Positions 8,659-16,631 of a stretch of 34,678 nt of DNA are shown here, in pieces. A program made the translations under genes and the position numbers. How positions within the stretch are numbered: position 1 is the first letter of the stretch; each line of letters begins with the position of its first letter. The notes beneath the pieces are model-generated. The model saw nothing but the letters and a program-made list of their open reading frames with translations. It had not been told where the DNA came from and did not search any database. The DNA lies in NCBI GenBank assembly GCA_028277625.1, contig JANQFW010000003.1, positions 1 to 34,678 of the forward strand, in the 5' to 3' direction. The DNA comes from Candidatus Gastranaerophilales bacterium (GTDB taxonomy: Bacteria; Cyanobacteriota; Vampirovibrionia; Gastranaerophilales; JANQFW01).

Positions 8659-9645
8659 ATGTCGGGGAGAATTGACTGGGTTGATTATGCAAAAGGGTTA
8701 GGGATAATTCTGGTAGTATACGGGCATGTAATGAGGGGGCTTATAAGCTCTAGCGTAGAGCTATCTAGATCTACTTTCCTTATTTCAGATAAAATAATTT
8801 ATAGCTTCCATATGCCTTTGTTTTTTTTCTTATCAGGCTTGTTTGTAGAAAAAAGTCTGCAAAAAGATTTTAAATCTTCTTTAATAAGCAAGCTTCAACT
8901 GCTTGTTTACCCGTATATTATATGGTCAATTTTGCAAGGAAGCATGAATATTGTTATGGCTTCTTTTACTAATAATTCTACAAGCTGGCTTGATTTATTA
9001 AAAATAACATATGAGCCTATTGGGCAATTTTGGTTTTTGTATGCTTTATTTTTTATGTTCATAATCTATCAAGCCACACGAAGGCATTTTGATATATTGT
9101 CCCTTTGGGTTTTTGCCGTTGTTTTATATCTTTTATCTCCTTATATAGATGTTTTTATTTTTAAAAAAATTGCTAATAATTTAGTCTTCTTTATCTCTGG
9201 ATCTCTTTTGGTTTCTAATATTGACTTGAAAGTAGATTTGCAAAAAATTTTAGCCCATAAATATTTAATTTACTCTTTATTGGGATTTAGTGCTTTAGTT
9301 TATATTTTAATATCTATCAAGCTTCCACCTGTTTACAAATCATTAACATCTATAATGGCTGCTTTTTCAGGTATTTATATTATGGTTTATTTATCTAATA
9401 AAATTGCTAGTTTTAAACATGCCAACTTCATCAAGAGGTTAGGCGAGTTATCACTGGTTATTTATCTGGTTCATGTTTTTGCTACATCAGGATCTAGAAT
9501 ACTTCTTTATAAAATTTTTCATGTAGAAGATATCTTTATTCATGTGGCATGTGGGACGCTACTTGGGGTTGTTTTTCCTATTTGTGTATTTATGGCATCA
9601 AATAAACTTAATTTAAATAATTTTTTATTCGGAATGAAAAAGTAG
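8659..9645 (+). CDS. Acyltransferase 3 family membrane protein
   Basis: The 328-residue integral membrane protein opens with IDWVDYAKGLGIILVVYGHV, the hallmark of the acyltransferase-3 family and especially its fucose 4-O-acetylase-like branch (COG3594). H23 in VYGHV is the expected catalytic histidine; FHMPLFFFLSGLF near residue 50 is the second family motif. About nine to ten hydrophobic spans follow to the C-terminus. Such proteins move acetyl or other acyl groups onto sugars of cell-surface polymers at the cytoplasmic membrane. AAGGAG precedes the ATG. No polysaccharide genes adjoin, so the acceptor is unknown. It precedes the rubredoxin gene by 70 bases. Confidence 0.9.
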   Translation: MSGRIDWVDYAKGLGIILVVYGHVMRGLISSSVELSRSTFLISDKIIYSFHMPLFFFLSGLFVEKSLQKDFKSSLISKLQLLVYPYIIWSILQGSMNIVMASFTNNSTSWLDLLKITYEPIGQFWFLYALFFMFIIYQATRRHFDILSLWVFAVVLYLLSPYIDVFIFKKIANNLVFFISGSLLVSNIDLKVDLQKILAHKYLIYSLLGFSALVYILISIKLPPVYKSLTSIMAAFSGIYIMVYLSNKIASFKHANFIKRLGELSLVIYLVHVFATSGSRILLYKIFHVEDIFIHVACGTLLGVVFPICVFMASNKLNLNNFLFGMKK

Positions 9646-9715
9646 TAGTATAATAAAATATAAAGAGGCAACTTAGTAGGAGCCCAGAAAGTAAAAAGGA
9701 AGAGGAGAAGAAATT

Positions 9716-9874
9716 ATGGATAATTATGTTTGTATGCCATGCAGTTATGTTTATGACCCACAAGTAGGTGACCCTGATTCTGGCGTAAACGCAGGTACCG
9801 CATTCGCAGCAGTTCCTGAGGATTGGGTTTGCCCTGTTTGCGGTGCAGACAAATCTGTATTTGAAAAAGAGTAA
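9716..9874 (+). CDS. Rubredoxin
   Basis: This 52-residue protein is a complete rubredoxin: C6-x2-C9 and C39-x2-C42 supply the four ligands of a single iron, and [29 protein letters not shown] are family sequence. Rubredoxins are small cytosolic electron carriers, in anaerobes often serving oxygen and peroxide detoxifying enzymes such as rubrerythrin or flavodiiron proteins. AGGAGAAG lies just before the ATG. The N-terminal pair is slightly unusual, CMPC rather than the common CxxCG, so the glycine after C9 is serine. A terminator follows directly at 9901. No partner reductase is in the window, though hemerythrins nearby point to the same oxygen-handling lifestyle. Confidence 0.95.
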   Translation: MDNYVCMPCSYVYDPQVGDPDSGVNAGTAFAAVPEDWVCPVCGADKSVFEKE

Positions 9875-9900
9875 ACATAATAAACAGAAAACTTAAAGAA

Positions 9901-9932
9901 GGATAGGCAAAATGCTTATCCCTCTTTTTTTT
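9901..9932 (+). terminator. Terminator after the rubredoxin gene
   Basis: GGATAGGC (9901-9908) pairs with GCTTATCC (9914-9921), with one G-T pair, and is followed by CTCTTTTTTTT. Confidence 0.85.
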
Positions 9933-9957
9933 AAGTAGATAATTACTTATTATTAAA

Positions 9958-10039
9958 GACCGAGCGCGTAGGCAAAGCCTACGCATAGCGAGGTCAAAAA
10001 AATTTCCCCTTGTATAGGGGGGGCAGGGGGTAGATATAA
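9958..10039 (+). repeat. Dispersed intergenic repeat, copy 2
   Basis: Hairpin core at 9958-9995: GACC-GA-GC-GCGTAGGC, loop AAA, GCCTACGC-ATA-GC-GA-GGTC. The outer and inner stem bases differ from copy 1 but still pair, while the opposed GA steps are kept. The tail (CCCCTTG, then a G-run and AGGGGGTAGATATAA) matches copy 1. Confidence 0.7.
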
Positions 10040-10053
10040 AATCTTTATTTCCC

Positions 10054-10449
10054 TTACGCCTTCACTACCTGAACAAAAACTTCTCTGGTTCTTGGTCCGT
10101 CAAACTCAGCAAAGAAAATACCCTGCCATTGCCCAAGCATAATTTTGCCATCGTTTATTATTAAGTTTAGCGAACACCCGAACAAGCTTGATTTAACGTG
10201 AGAGTCAGAATTTCCTTCCATATGCCTGAACTCTGGATAATCAGGAGAAATTTTATCTAAGCTAAATACAATATCGCCCATAACTGAAGGATCACATGCC
10301 TCATTGATAGTTAAGCTGGCTGTTGTATGCGGACAAAATAATATGCAAATTCCTTTTTTAACTCCTAATGATTCAATTACTTTTTTTACAGGCTTGGTAA
10401 TATCAATAAGCTCATTTCGTTTTTTGGTTTTTACGCTTAATTTTTCCAT
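10054..10449 (-). CDS. yjbQ: YjbQ family protein (secondary thiamine-phosphate synthase family)
   Basis: The 131-residue length and sequence fit the YjbQ/UPF0047 family. Visible signatures are CILFCPHTTASLTINEACDP, HVKSSLFGCSL and the C-terminal GQWQGIFFAEFDGPRTREVFVQV. The histidines in CPHTTAS and near residues 80-85 line the family's putative metal or active site. Members have weak thiamine-phosphate synthase activity in vitro, but the physiological role is unsettled. The gene ends a probable minus-strand operon, aminopeptidase P, RNA methyltransferase, yjbQ, with only 37 bases before it. AGAGGAG precedes the ATG at about 12 bases. Confidence 0.92.
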   Translation of the reverse strand: MEKLSVKTKKRNELIDITKPVKKVIESLGVKKGICILFCPHTTASLTINEACDPSVMGDIVFSLDKISPDYPEFRHMEGNSDSHVKSSLFGCSLNLIINDGKIMLGQWQGIFFAEFDGPRTREVFVQVVKA

Positions 10450-10486
10450 CTTATAAAAAACTCCTCTTAAGTGAATTTATAAATAG

Positions 10487-11287
10487 TTAAATTTTAAAAT
10501 TTCTTTGTTTAAATGCTTCATACATAATAACACCGGTAGATACACTTAAATTAAGAGACTCAACTTGATTATTCATAGGTATGGTTAACAAATAATCCGC
10601 GTGCGCGACTAACTCATCAGAAATACCATGAGACTCTGAGCCAAACATTAAGACTATTGCTTGGTTATAATCAATATCAGAGTATAACTTCAATTTTTTA
10701 TTACCTTTTATTCTGGTAGCTGCAAACTTGCAGTTTTCAAATTTATTTAATTCTTGTTTAAGAGTGGCTTTTTCAGTTATTTTTACAACAGGTATCTTCC
10801 ATATATTAAATGCGCTTGCTCTTACTGTTTTAGGGCTATACAAGTCTACTGTTTCATCTGTTAATATTATGCCTGATACATTGGATGCAATGGCAGTTCT
10901 GATAATTGTCCCAAGATTGCCGGGATCTTTTATATTTTCTAAAACCAGTATTATTGGACGTTGGGTCTTAAATATATCCTTTAATTCATAATGTTTTTGG
11001 TAAGCAGTTGCAATAATATCAGGTGCTGTGTCTGTGCTTGCGATTTTATCTAGTATATGCTCTGTTACTTTATAAGTTTTATCTTTTAAATGATCCGGTA
11101 TATCTAGCTCTTTAATAAAATTTTCTCCGATAAAAATGTTATCTATCTTTAAACCAGAATTTAAAGCTTCTTTTACGCCCTTAAATCCTTCTATTAAAAA
11201 CAAATTAGACGCCGTACGGTTCTTTTTTTGCTTTAACAATACAGTTTGCTTTACTAAATTATTTTGTAAACTTGTTATTTCTTGCAT
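10487..11287 (-). CDS. TrmH/SpoU family RNA 2'-O-methyltransferase
   Basis: The 266-residue protein has the two-domain layout of the RlmB/TsnR branch. An N-terminal substrate-binding part (ITSLQNNLVKQTVLLKQKKNR, LIEGFKGVKEAL) is followed by the SPOUT knot with its three motifs: NIKDPGNLGTIIRTA, LMFGSESHGIS, and IPMNNQVESLNLSVSTGVIMYEAF, which form the S-adenosylmethionine site. These enzymes methylate a ribose in rRNA or tRNA; the target cannot be assigned here. The start overlaps the 3' end of the aminopeptidase P gene by 29 bases, so translation is probably coupled. It is distinct from the shorter SpoU protein at 29431. Confidence 0.93.
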   Translation of the reverse strand: MQEITSLQNNLVKQTVLLKQKKNRTASNLFLIEGFKGVKEALNSGLKIDNIFIGENFIKELDIPDHLKDKTYKVTEHILDKIASTDTAPDIIATAYQKHYELKDIFKTQRPIILVLENIKDPGNLGTIIRTAIASNVSGIILTDETVDLYSPKTVRASAFNIWKIPVVKITEKATLKQELNKFENCKFAATRIKGNKKLKLYSDIDYNQAIVLMFGSESHGISDELVAHADYLLTIPMNNQVESLNLSVSTGVIMYEAFKQRNFKI

Positions 11288-13007
11288 ATTCTTCTAACCA
11301 AATTTTTTCCTGCTCATTTAGTCTATCATAATTTATTAGATTTTCATCAAGTTTAGCCTTGGAAAGAGACTCAATTTTTAACTTATTATCTTTTAAAACA
11401 AGAGTAACTGTGTTTTCAATCCTTACACCACCTAAGCTGTCATTATATAATCCAGGTTCTATAGTAAAACACATGCCTGGCTTAATTACTTTCTTAGCTG
11501 CTTCAGTCGGTGAAATCCTGGGAGGCATTTCATGTACAGATAAGCCTACGCCATGTCCCGTACCATGAGCAAATTTAAAAGAATCCACAGGGTTGTTATC
11601 TATTATATCTCTTACTGCTTTGTCTATATCATAACCAGTTGTTTCTAGGGTTACATCATAATTAAGACCCGCAAGAAAAGCTTTTAGTACAATTGTATAA
11701 ACTTCTTTCATTTTTTCTAATGGTTTAGAATCTTTGCCCCCTGCAACAAAAGTTCTTGTAATATCTGTAGCATAGCCACCCTCAAAATAAGCACCGCAAT
11801 CAAGTAAAATTAAATCATCTTTGCTAATAATTTTTTTATCGTCAGGGTTAGTATAGTGAATAAAAGCAGTATTTTGCCCACTTGCGGATATAACCTCAAA
11901 GCTTAATGCCTCAGCAGCATTTTGGATAAATAAGTCCTTTACTTTGTCAGAAAAATCTTTTTCTGTAATTTTTTGCTTGTTATCAATAGAGGTTTTAACC
12001 CATTGCATTGCTTGCTCAACTACTGTATCAGTTTGTTTAAAACAATATTTCATATGCTTAAGTTCTGAAAGGTTCTTTAATGATTTTAATATAGACAAAG
12101 TGCTTTCTTGCATAGCTATTGCTTTATCTTTATTTTTAGAAATAAGCCTATATGTATAAAGATTTGTTGAGGCAGGCACATAAGCAATTTTTAAAAGCTT
12201 ATCGTTGTTTTTTAAAAAATCAATCGTAGCGGCAAACTCCTTTTCGTCTAAAAATTTAAACTTATCAGAGAAATTTTTCTTTATGGGTTGTGTAACTTGA
12301 CTTATATCCGTAAAAACAAGACATGAATCTTGGGTTATAATCGCTTTTGACTTAAATGAAGAGTTAAAAGGTATGTCATAAGAGCGAATATTAGTAAGGT
12401 AAGCAATTTCTTCCAGCTTGGTTAAGACATAAAAATTAATATCTTGTTTGCGTAGCTCTTTAGTAATGCTTTCCAGTTTTTCATCAGGGGTTTCCCCTGT
12501 TATTTCAATGGGGATATATTTAAATCCTTTTGATGCTTGTGGATGTTGCATTTTACAAGAATCAATAATAGGATCAGAATCTAACTCTTTAATGTTTATA
12601 GCTTTATCTGCTAAGTTTTCAGATACTTTTTCAAAATAAGAATAACTAAGTTTTTTGCTAATTAGCCCCAGTGTTTGATTTTCTTTTAATACTTCGTTAA
12701 TTTTTTCTATAATAGCTTTTGACTGAGGTTTATCCATGCTTAATTTAACAACAGTAACTAAATTTTTACCTGTTTCTTCATCAGCTTGAAGGTGGTATCT
12801 GCCATCTACAAAAAGAAAAACATCTTCTTGCGTAACCAAAGCATCACCTGTCGAGCCTGTAAAGCCTGTTATTAAATATCTTGAATTTTCCTCAAGAGGT
12901 GTATATTCATTTAAATATTCATCAGTTGAATTAACCAGGATAATATCAATGTTTTCTTTCTTCATAAATTTTCTGAGAATAGAAAGACCAGTACCCGAAT
13001 CAGCCAT
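11259..13007 (-). CDS. Xaa-Pro aminopeptidase (aminopeptidase P, M24B)
   Basis: Aminopeptidase P removes an N-terminal residue that precedes proline. The protein (582 aa) has the long three-part form: two creatinase-like N-terminal domains, an M24 pita-bread domain, and a short C-terminal domain. Metal ligands are seen in LLDCGAYFEGGYATDITRTF (two aspartates), HGTGHGVGLSVHEMPPR (histidine), TIEPGLY and GVRIENTV (glutamates). The frame is open to an ATG at 13040, but the ATG at 13007 has AAAGGACAAG before it while the earlier one has no ribosome binding site, so 13007 is chosen. It heads the operon with the RNA methyltransferase and yjbQ. Confidence 0.93.
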   Translation of the reverse strand: MADSGTGLSILRKFMKKENIDIILVNSTDEYLNEYTPLEENSRYLITGFTGSTGDALVTQEDVFLFVDGRYHLQADEETGKNLVTVVKLSMDKPQSKAIIEKINEVLKENQTLGLISKKLSYSYFEKVSENLADKAINIKELDSDPIIDSCKMQHPQASKGFKYIPIEITGETPDEKLESITKELRKQDINFYVLTKLEEIAYLTNIRSYDIPFNSSFKSKAIITQDSCLVFTDISQVTQPIKKNFSDKFKFLDEKEFAATIDFLKNNDKLLKIAYVPASTNLYTYRLISKNKDKAIAMQESTLSILKSLKNLSELKHMKYCFKQTDTVVEQAMQWVKTSIDNKQKITEKDFSDKVKDLFIQNAAEALSFEVISASGQNTAFIHYTNPDDKKIISKDDLILLDCGAYFEGGYATDITRTFVAGGKDSKPLEKMKEVYTIVLKAFLAGLNYDVTLETTGYDIDKAVRDIIDNNPVDSFKFAHGTGHGVGLSVHEMPPRISPTEAAKKVIKPGMCFTIEPGLYNDSLGGVRIENTVTLVLKDNKLKIESLSKAKLDENLINYDRLNEQEKIWLEEYARNNKFTK

Positions 13008-13079
13008 ATTTCTTGTCCTTTTTTTATTTATTTTACTCATTTTTTTAAAGGTACAAATTCAAAATTAAATAATAATAAA

Positions 13080-13114
13080 AATACACTAAAGAAAACAGGT
13101 TCCTTTAGTGTATT
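13080..13114 (-). terminator. Terminator after leucyl aminopeptidase
   Basis: AATACACTAAAG (13080-13091) and CTTTAGTGTATT (13103-13114) form a perfect 12-pair stem between the two peptidase genes, followed on the minus strand by a T-rich stretch. Confidence 0.8.
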
Positions 13115-13143
13115 TGATTATTTATAGTAATTTTTAAAAAGCC

Positions 13144-14631
13144 TTATAAGTCCAAGATATAATTGATCAAAGTCCGTACCCCAGCCCCTGTTGCACCTTT
13201 TGGCATTTCTTTAACATTTTTATCAAGCCACGCAGGACCCGCAATATCTATATGAGCCCAAGGCGTATCTTCTGCAAATTTAGACAAGAAAATTCCTGCA
13301 ACCTGTGCACCGCCTTCTCTGGAGCCTGCGTGCTTAAAGTCTGCAATATCACTTTTTAATGAACCAAAATATTCTTCATAAAGCGGTAGCTGCCATAATC
13401 TTTCACCACCTTCGTTGCCTGCATTAATCAAATCATCAACTAGATCTTGATTATTACCAACAATACCTGACGCAAAACGACCAAGCGCAACTACACATGC
13501 CCCGGTAAGGGTCGCAATATCAATAATTTTGTCCACTTTTAATGTATTAGCATAACATATAGCATCGGCCAGTGTTAACCTGCCTTCTGCGTCTGTATTA
13601 TCAACTTCAATAGTTTTTTTATTCATCGCCGTTAAAACATCACCCGGCTTGTAAGCGCTGCATCCCGGCATGTTTTCGCATGCTGCAACAATTGCATGAA
13701 TTTCTACATCCGGTTTTAATTTTGGCAAGACAGACATTACACCTACTACAGCTGCTGAACCAGACATATCATCTTTCATTGTTACCATACTGCCACGAGG
13801 CTTTAAGTCCAGACCACCACTATCAAAGGTTAACCCTTTGCCAATTATTGCTATTTTAGCTTTTGCGTTTTTAGGTTTATAAGTCATATGTATAAACTTA
13901 GGTGGCTCACTGCTACCTTTTGCTACAGATAAAAATGCTCCCATTCCCAGTTTTTGAGCTTCATTTTTTTCTATAATTTTACAACTTATCCCTTGTAGAG
14001 ATTGTGCAGTTTGAGCTAGCTTTGCAGGGGTAAGCTCACATGCCGGCTCATTTACCAAGTCTCTTGCAAAGTTAACCCCGTCTGCAATGGTTTTACCTTT
14101 TTCTATGCCTTTATTTAGTTGCTCTATTTTATCTTTATCCAGTTCAACTATTGAAAACTCTTCGATATTAGTATTTTTATCATCTTTTTTTGACTTATAT
14201 TTATCAAACTTATAAGATGCGATAACCGCACCTTCTGCAATAGATTGAGCGCAATCTTCAGGATTAAGTCCCCCAATACCAGCACCATGTAATATTGTAC
14301 AAACTTTTTTAGCTTTTAATTCTTGAGCTTTTCTGTATGCGGTTGCAGTAACTTCTCTAATTTTATTCAAATCAAACTTTTCTGATTCTCCAAGTCCTAC
14401 AATAACTACTTTATCAGCAGGTAGCTTGCCATATGTTGGCAGGACATAAGTTTTATTTAATTCGCCTTCAAATTTTTCTTTTTTTATTACATAAGACGAT
14501 ATTAAGCCATCCAGAGCTTTATCTACAGCGCCTGTAGCTCCACCTGGTGTTATTACACCTTTAAATAAATTTATGATTAACACGTCACATTTAGCTTCTG
14601 CTAATGATCCTTGAATGCCATTAATTTTCAT
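13144..14631 (-). CDS. pepA: Leucyl aminopeptidase (M17)
   Basis: This cytosolic, usually hexameric, two-metal peptidase releases N-terminal residues, preferring leucine. The 495-residue length is normal. The catalytic C-terminal domain carries IIGKGLTFDSGGLDLKP (metal-binding Lys and Asp), MKDDMSGSAAV, and the M17 signature NTDAEGRLTLADA with its metal-binding Asp and Glu and catalytic Arg. The N-terminal macro-like domain is present (residues 1-170). GAGGAG lies close to the ATG. It has its own promoter (14781-14808), an approximately 140-base structured leader, and a terminator, so it is transcribed apart from the aminopeptidase P operon although both serve peptide recycling. Confidence 0.97.
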   Translation of the reverse strand: MKINGIQGSLAEAKCDVLIINLFKGVITPGGATGAVDKALDGLISSYVIKKEKFEGELNKTYVLPTYGKLPADKVVIVGLGESEKFDLNKIREVTATAYRKAQELKAKKVCTILHGAGIGGLNPEDCAQSIAEGAVIASYKFDKYKSKKDDKNTNIEEFSIVELDKDKIEQLNKGIEKGKTIADGVNFARDLVNEPACELTPAKLAQTAQSLQGISCKIIEKNEAQKLGMGAFLSVAKGSSEPPKFIHMTYKPKNAKAKIAIIGKGLTFDSGGLDLKPRGSMVTMKDDMSGSAAVVGVMSVLPKLKPDVEIHAIVAACENMPGCSAYKPGDVLTAMNKKTIEVDNTDAEGRLTLADAICYANTLKVDKIIDIATLTGACVVALGRFASGIVGNNQDLVDDLINAGNEGGERLWQLPLYEEYFGSLKSDIADFKHAGSREGGAQVAGIFLSKFAEDTPWAHIDIAGPAWLDKNVKEMPKGATGAGVRTLINYILDL

Positions 14632-14774
14632 AGTTACTCCTCTTTATATACATACTCAATAATACTTTTCAGATTATTTAATCAGATTAAATCTAATAAA
14701 ATGGGCTATACTCTGAAAAGAGTAGTCTGAAATTTAATTGATAACCAGAATAAAAAGTCTGTTTAAATTCAAAC
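14632..14774 (-). promoter_or_regulatory. Structured 5' leader of pepA
   Basis: The region between the proposed transcription start (about 14774) and the pepA ATG can fold as a closed multi-branch unit. TTTCAGA near 14668 pairs with TCTGAAA near 14727. Inside are ATTTAAT/ATTAAAT with a CAG loop, and TACTCT (14709-14714) with AGAGTA (14719-14724). No known riboswitch motif is recognised. A cis-regulatory leader is an inference from the length and nested pairings. Confidence 0.4.
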
Positions 14775-14780
14775 AAACTT

Positions 14781-14808
14781 ATTATACACCTGTATTGCAT
14801 TTTGCAAA
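14781..14808 (-). promoter_or_regulatory. Promoter of pepA
   Basis: On the minus strand TTTGCA (14808-14803) and a perfect TATAAT (14786-14781) are separated by 16 bases, about 150 bases before the pepA start. The -35 is only moderate. Confidence 0.55.
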
Positions 14809-15314
14809 ATATGCTAAGCCAAAACAGTTGAAGAATCTATTAAATATTTAAAAATAAAAAATCCCCTTATCCTTTTTGGAACGGGGAAGAAGAGATCATG
14901 AGGCAGAACTTAATTTAATAATTTGTCTCAATGTGTTTACTCTCTATTTTAGCCTTAGGAAGTTACCCTCCCTTATATGCCTTTGATAATCAACATTTAA
15001 TTTAATTTGGATCGAATATTTACTTTGTTGAATATATAATATTACTTAAAGGAAAAATTAATATTACTCGAGAGTACTAGAATATATTATCCTAAAGAGT
15101 TATTTTTGGTCAAAACCTGCGTTTTGATTGTAGCCTATACACTTTATATCCTATTTTGTTTAATAAAAAAAATGACATACATTAAAATTAAAAAAAAAAT
15201 CCCCCAATTTCTTTTCAAATCTGCAAATCAAGTTTAATTTAAATCCGACTTTTTTAAGAAACATTAAAAAGTATTGCCAAATGTAAAGCGATTTTTAGTA
15301 AATCATGCAATATT

Positions 15315-15343
15315 TTGCCTAAAAGATATTTTATATATATAAG
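15315..15343 (+). promoter_or_regulatory. Possible promoter of the C/U-rich small RNA
   Basis: TTGCCT (15315-15320) and TATAAG (15338-15343) are 17 bases apart on the plus strand, placing a start near 15350. In A/T-rich DNA such matches can arise by chance. Confidence 0.4.
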
Positions 15344-15349
15344 CAAAGG

Positions 15350-15457
15350 GAAAACAAAAAAAGAATTTTACTTACCTTACCTTACCTTCCTTTCCCTTAC
15401 CTTACCTTACATTCCCTTCCTGTAAAAGTTTTACCCTTATAAAAGGGTATTTTTTTT
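15350..15457 (+). ncRNA. Candidate small RNA with a G-free C/U repeat loop
   Basis: TTTTAC (15366-15371) can pair with GTAAAA (15422-15427), enclosing a 50-base loop with no G at all, made of TTACC units (three, then two, with TTCC and TTCCC between). The plus strand has no G from 15365 to 15421. A strong terminator follows directly. No plus-strand gene lies upstream, so the terminator needs another transcript. UUACCUUCC in the loop can pair over eight bases, one a G-U, with GGAGGUAA, the Shine-Dalgarno context of the small genes at 5054 and 25177. Expression and targets are inferred, not shown. Confidence 0.5.
15432..15457 (+). terminator. Strong orphan plus-strand terminator
   Basis: TACCCTT (15432-15438), loop ATAA, AAGGGTA (15443-15449), then eight T residues. 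On the minus strand the stem lacks a T-run, so it is not the end of hemW. Confidence 0.85.
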
Positions 15458-15497
15458 GGCGTGCGAATAAATATTGAAATTATTATATTAATAATCA

Positions 15498-16619
15498 TTA
15501 TAAAAATTCTGATAAAACATTATTGCTAAGCAAAAGTCCTTCAGAGCTTAGCTTTAAACAATTATTTTCCATAGTCAATAGCTTATAATCAATATATTTA
15601 TTTATTACTGTTTTATAGTTTTTTATTAAGTCAAAGTCATAATCTGTTTTAAACTCATCTAAATTTAAGCCTTTGGCTGTTCTTAGTCCAAGAATAATAG
15701 CATCTTTTATTATATCTTCAGAACCTAGACCTTCACTAAATTCTTTCTTAAGTGGATTTTTAATATAGTCCTCAAGGCTAGTCTGATTAGAATATCTGGC
15801 TTGATTTACGTATCCATGAGCTGATGCACCAAATCCAAAGTATTCTTTATTTTGCCAGTAGCTTAAATTATGCTTTGATTCAAAGCCAGATTTTGCAAAA
15901 TTACTTATTTCGTAGTGATCAAAGCCATTTTGCATAAGGTAATTTCTACATTCAAGGTACATTTTAGCATTGATATCTTCTTCGGGAAGTTTTTTAGGGC
16001 GTTGCTTATAAAATTTTGTATCTTCTTCTATTTTTAATCCATAAGTAGATATATGATCAATATCCAATCTAAAGGCATTCAGCAATGATTCTTGCCATAT
16101 TTTCATAGATTGATAAGGTAATCCATACATTAAATCAATGCTTATATTTTCAAAGTCAGATTGCCGCGCATAGTTTATAGCATTATAAACATCTTTTACA
16201 TTATGTTTTCTGTTTATATAGTCTAAAATTCGCTGGTCAAAACTTTGCACACCCACGCTAAGGCGATTAATCCCTATAGAGTTCAATGATCTTAAATAAT
16301 CAAGGTCAACAGTGCCCGGATTTATTTCTATGGTTATCTCTGCTTGAGTGTTAATAGTAATAAATTGACTAATAACTTCAAGTATTTTCTCATAATATTT
16401 TGTATTTAACAAAGAAGGTGTGCCACCACCGATATAAATAGTTTTAATATCAATACTTCTATGCGTTTCAAGGCTTTTACTTACTTCAAAAGTAAGAGCC
16501 TCAATATAATCATCAAAAAAAGATTCCCTATTTGCATAAGAAACAAAAGCACAGTAGTGGCATTTTTCTTTACAAAAGGGAATGTGTATGTAAATACTTT
16601 CTAAAGGTCGTTTTTTCAT
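15498..16619 (-). CDS. hemW: HemW, radical SAM heme chaperone
   Basis: The protein (373 aa) is a radical SAM enzyme of the HemN-like class. It opens with IYIHIPFCKEKCHYCAF, giving C16-x3-C20-x2-C23 for the iron-sulfur cluster, followed by TIYIGGGTPSLL and EINPGTVD, and the conserved NRLSVGVQSFD. The C-terminal HemN-type domain includes HYEISNFAKSGFESKHNLSYWQNKEYFGFGASAHGY. Length and the absence of an N-terminal HemN extension point to HemW, a heme-binding protein thought to load heme onto membrane enzymes, rather than oxygen-independent coproporphyrinogen oxidase. It lies 12 bases after the 796-aa unknown gene, so both are probably on one transcript. Confidence 0.93.
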   Translation of the reverse strand: MKKRPLESIYIHIPFCKEKCHYCAFVSYANRESFFDDYIEALTFEVSKSLETHRSIDIKTIYIGGGTPSLLNTKYYEKILEVISQFITINTQAEITIEINPGTVDLDYLRSLNSIGINRLSVGVQSFDQRILDYINRKHNVKDVYNAINYARQSDFENISIDLMYGLPYQSMKIWQESLLNAFRLDIDHISTYGLKIEEDTKFYKQRPKKLPEEDINAKMYLECRNYLMQNGFDHYEISNFAKSGFESKHNLSYWQNKEYFGFGASAHGYVNQARYSNQTSLEDYIKNPLKKEFSEGLGSEDIIKDAIILGLRTAKGLNLDEFKTDYDFDLIKNYKTVINKYIDYKLLTMENNCLKLSSEGLLLSNNVLSEFL

Positions 16620-16631
16620 AAGTATAATACT

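Larger units (their letters stand above)
14632..15497. other. 866-base gene-free region between pepA and hemW
   Basis: No coding frame is supported. The part nearest pepA is its promoter and leader. The middle (14820-15130) has smaller pairings such as CCCC/GGGG near 14865-14886, TACTCGAGAGTA near 15065 and TCAAAAC/GTTTTGA at 15110-15127, with no clear role. The far end holds the candidate small RNA at 15350-15457. Confidence 0.6.

Noticed and set aside
9714-9986. Minus-strand open frame of about 90 codons
   Set aside because: It is antisense to the complete rubredoxin gene and its terminator, has no ribosome binding site, and its composition is not protein-like.
9958-9995. GC-rich hairpin as a tRNA or attachment site
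   Set aside because: It does not fold as a cloverleaf, has no T-loop GTTCRA sequence, and matches the dispersed repeat family instead.
9958-9995. Kink-turn motif in the repeat hairpin
   Set aside because: Opposed GA steps and a three-base bulge are present, but the bulge is separated from the GA steps by two G-C pairs, unlike a true kink-turn.
15371-15420. TTACC repeats as a CRISPR or variable-number tandem repeat
   Set aside because: Units are five bases, irregular and without spacers. A slipped-strand repeat is possible, but the adjoining terminator and closing stem make an RNA reading more useful.
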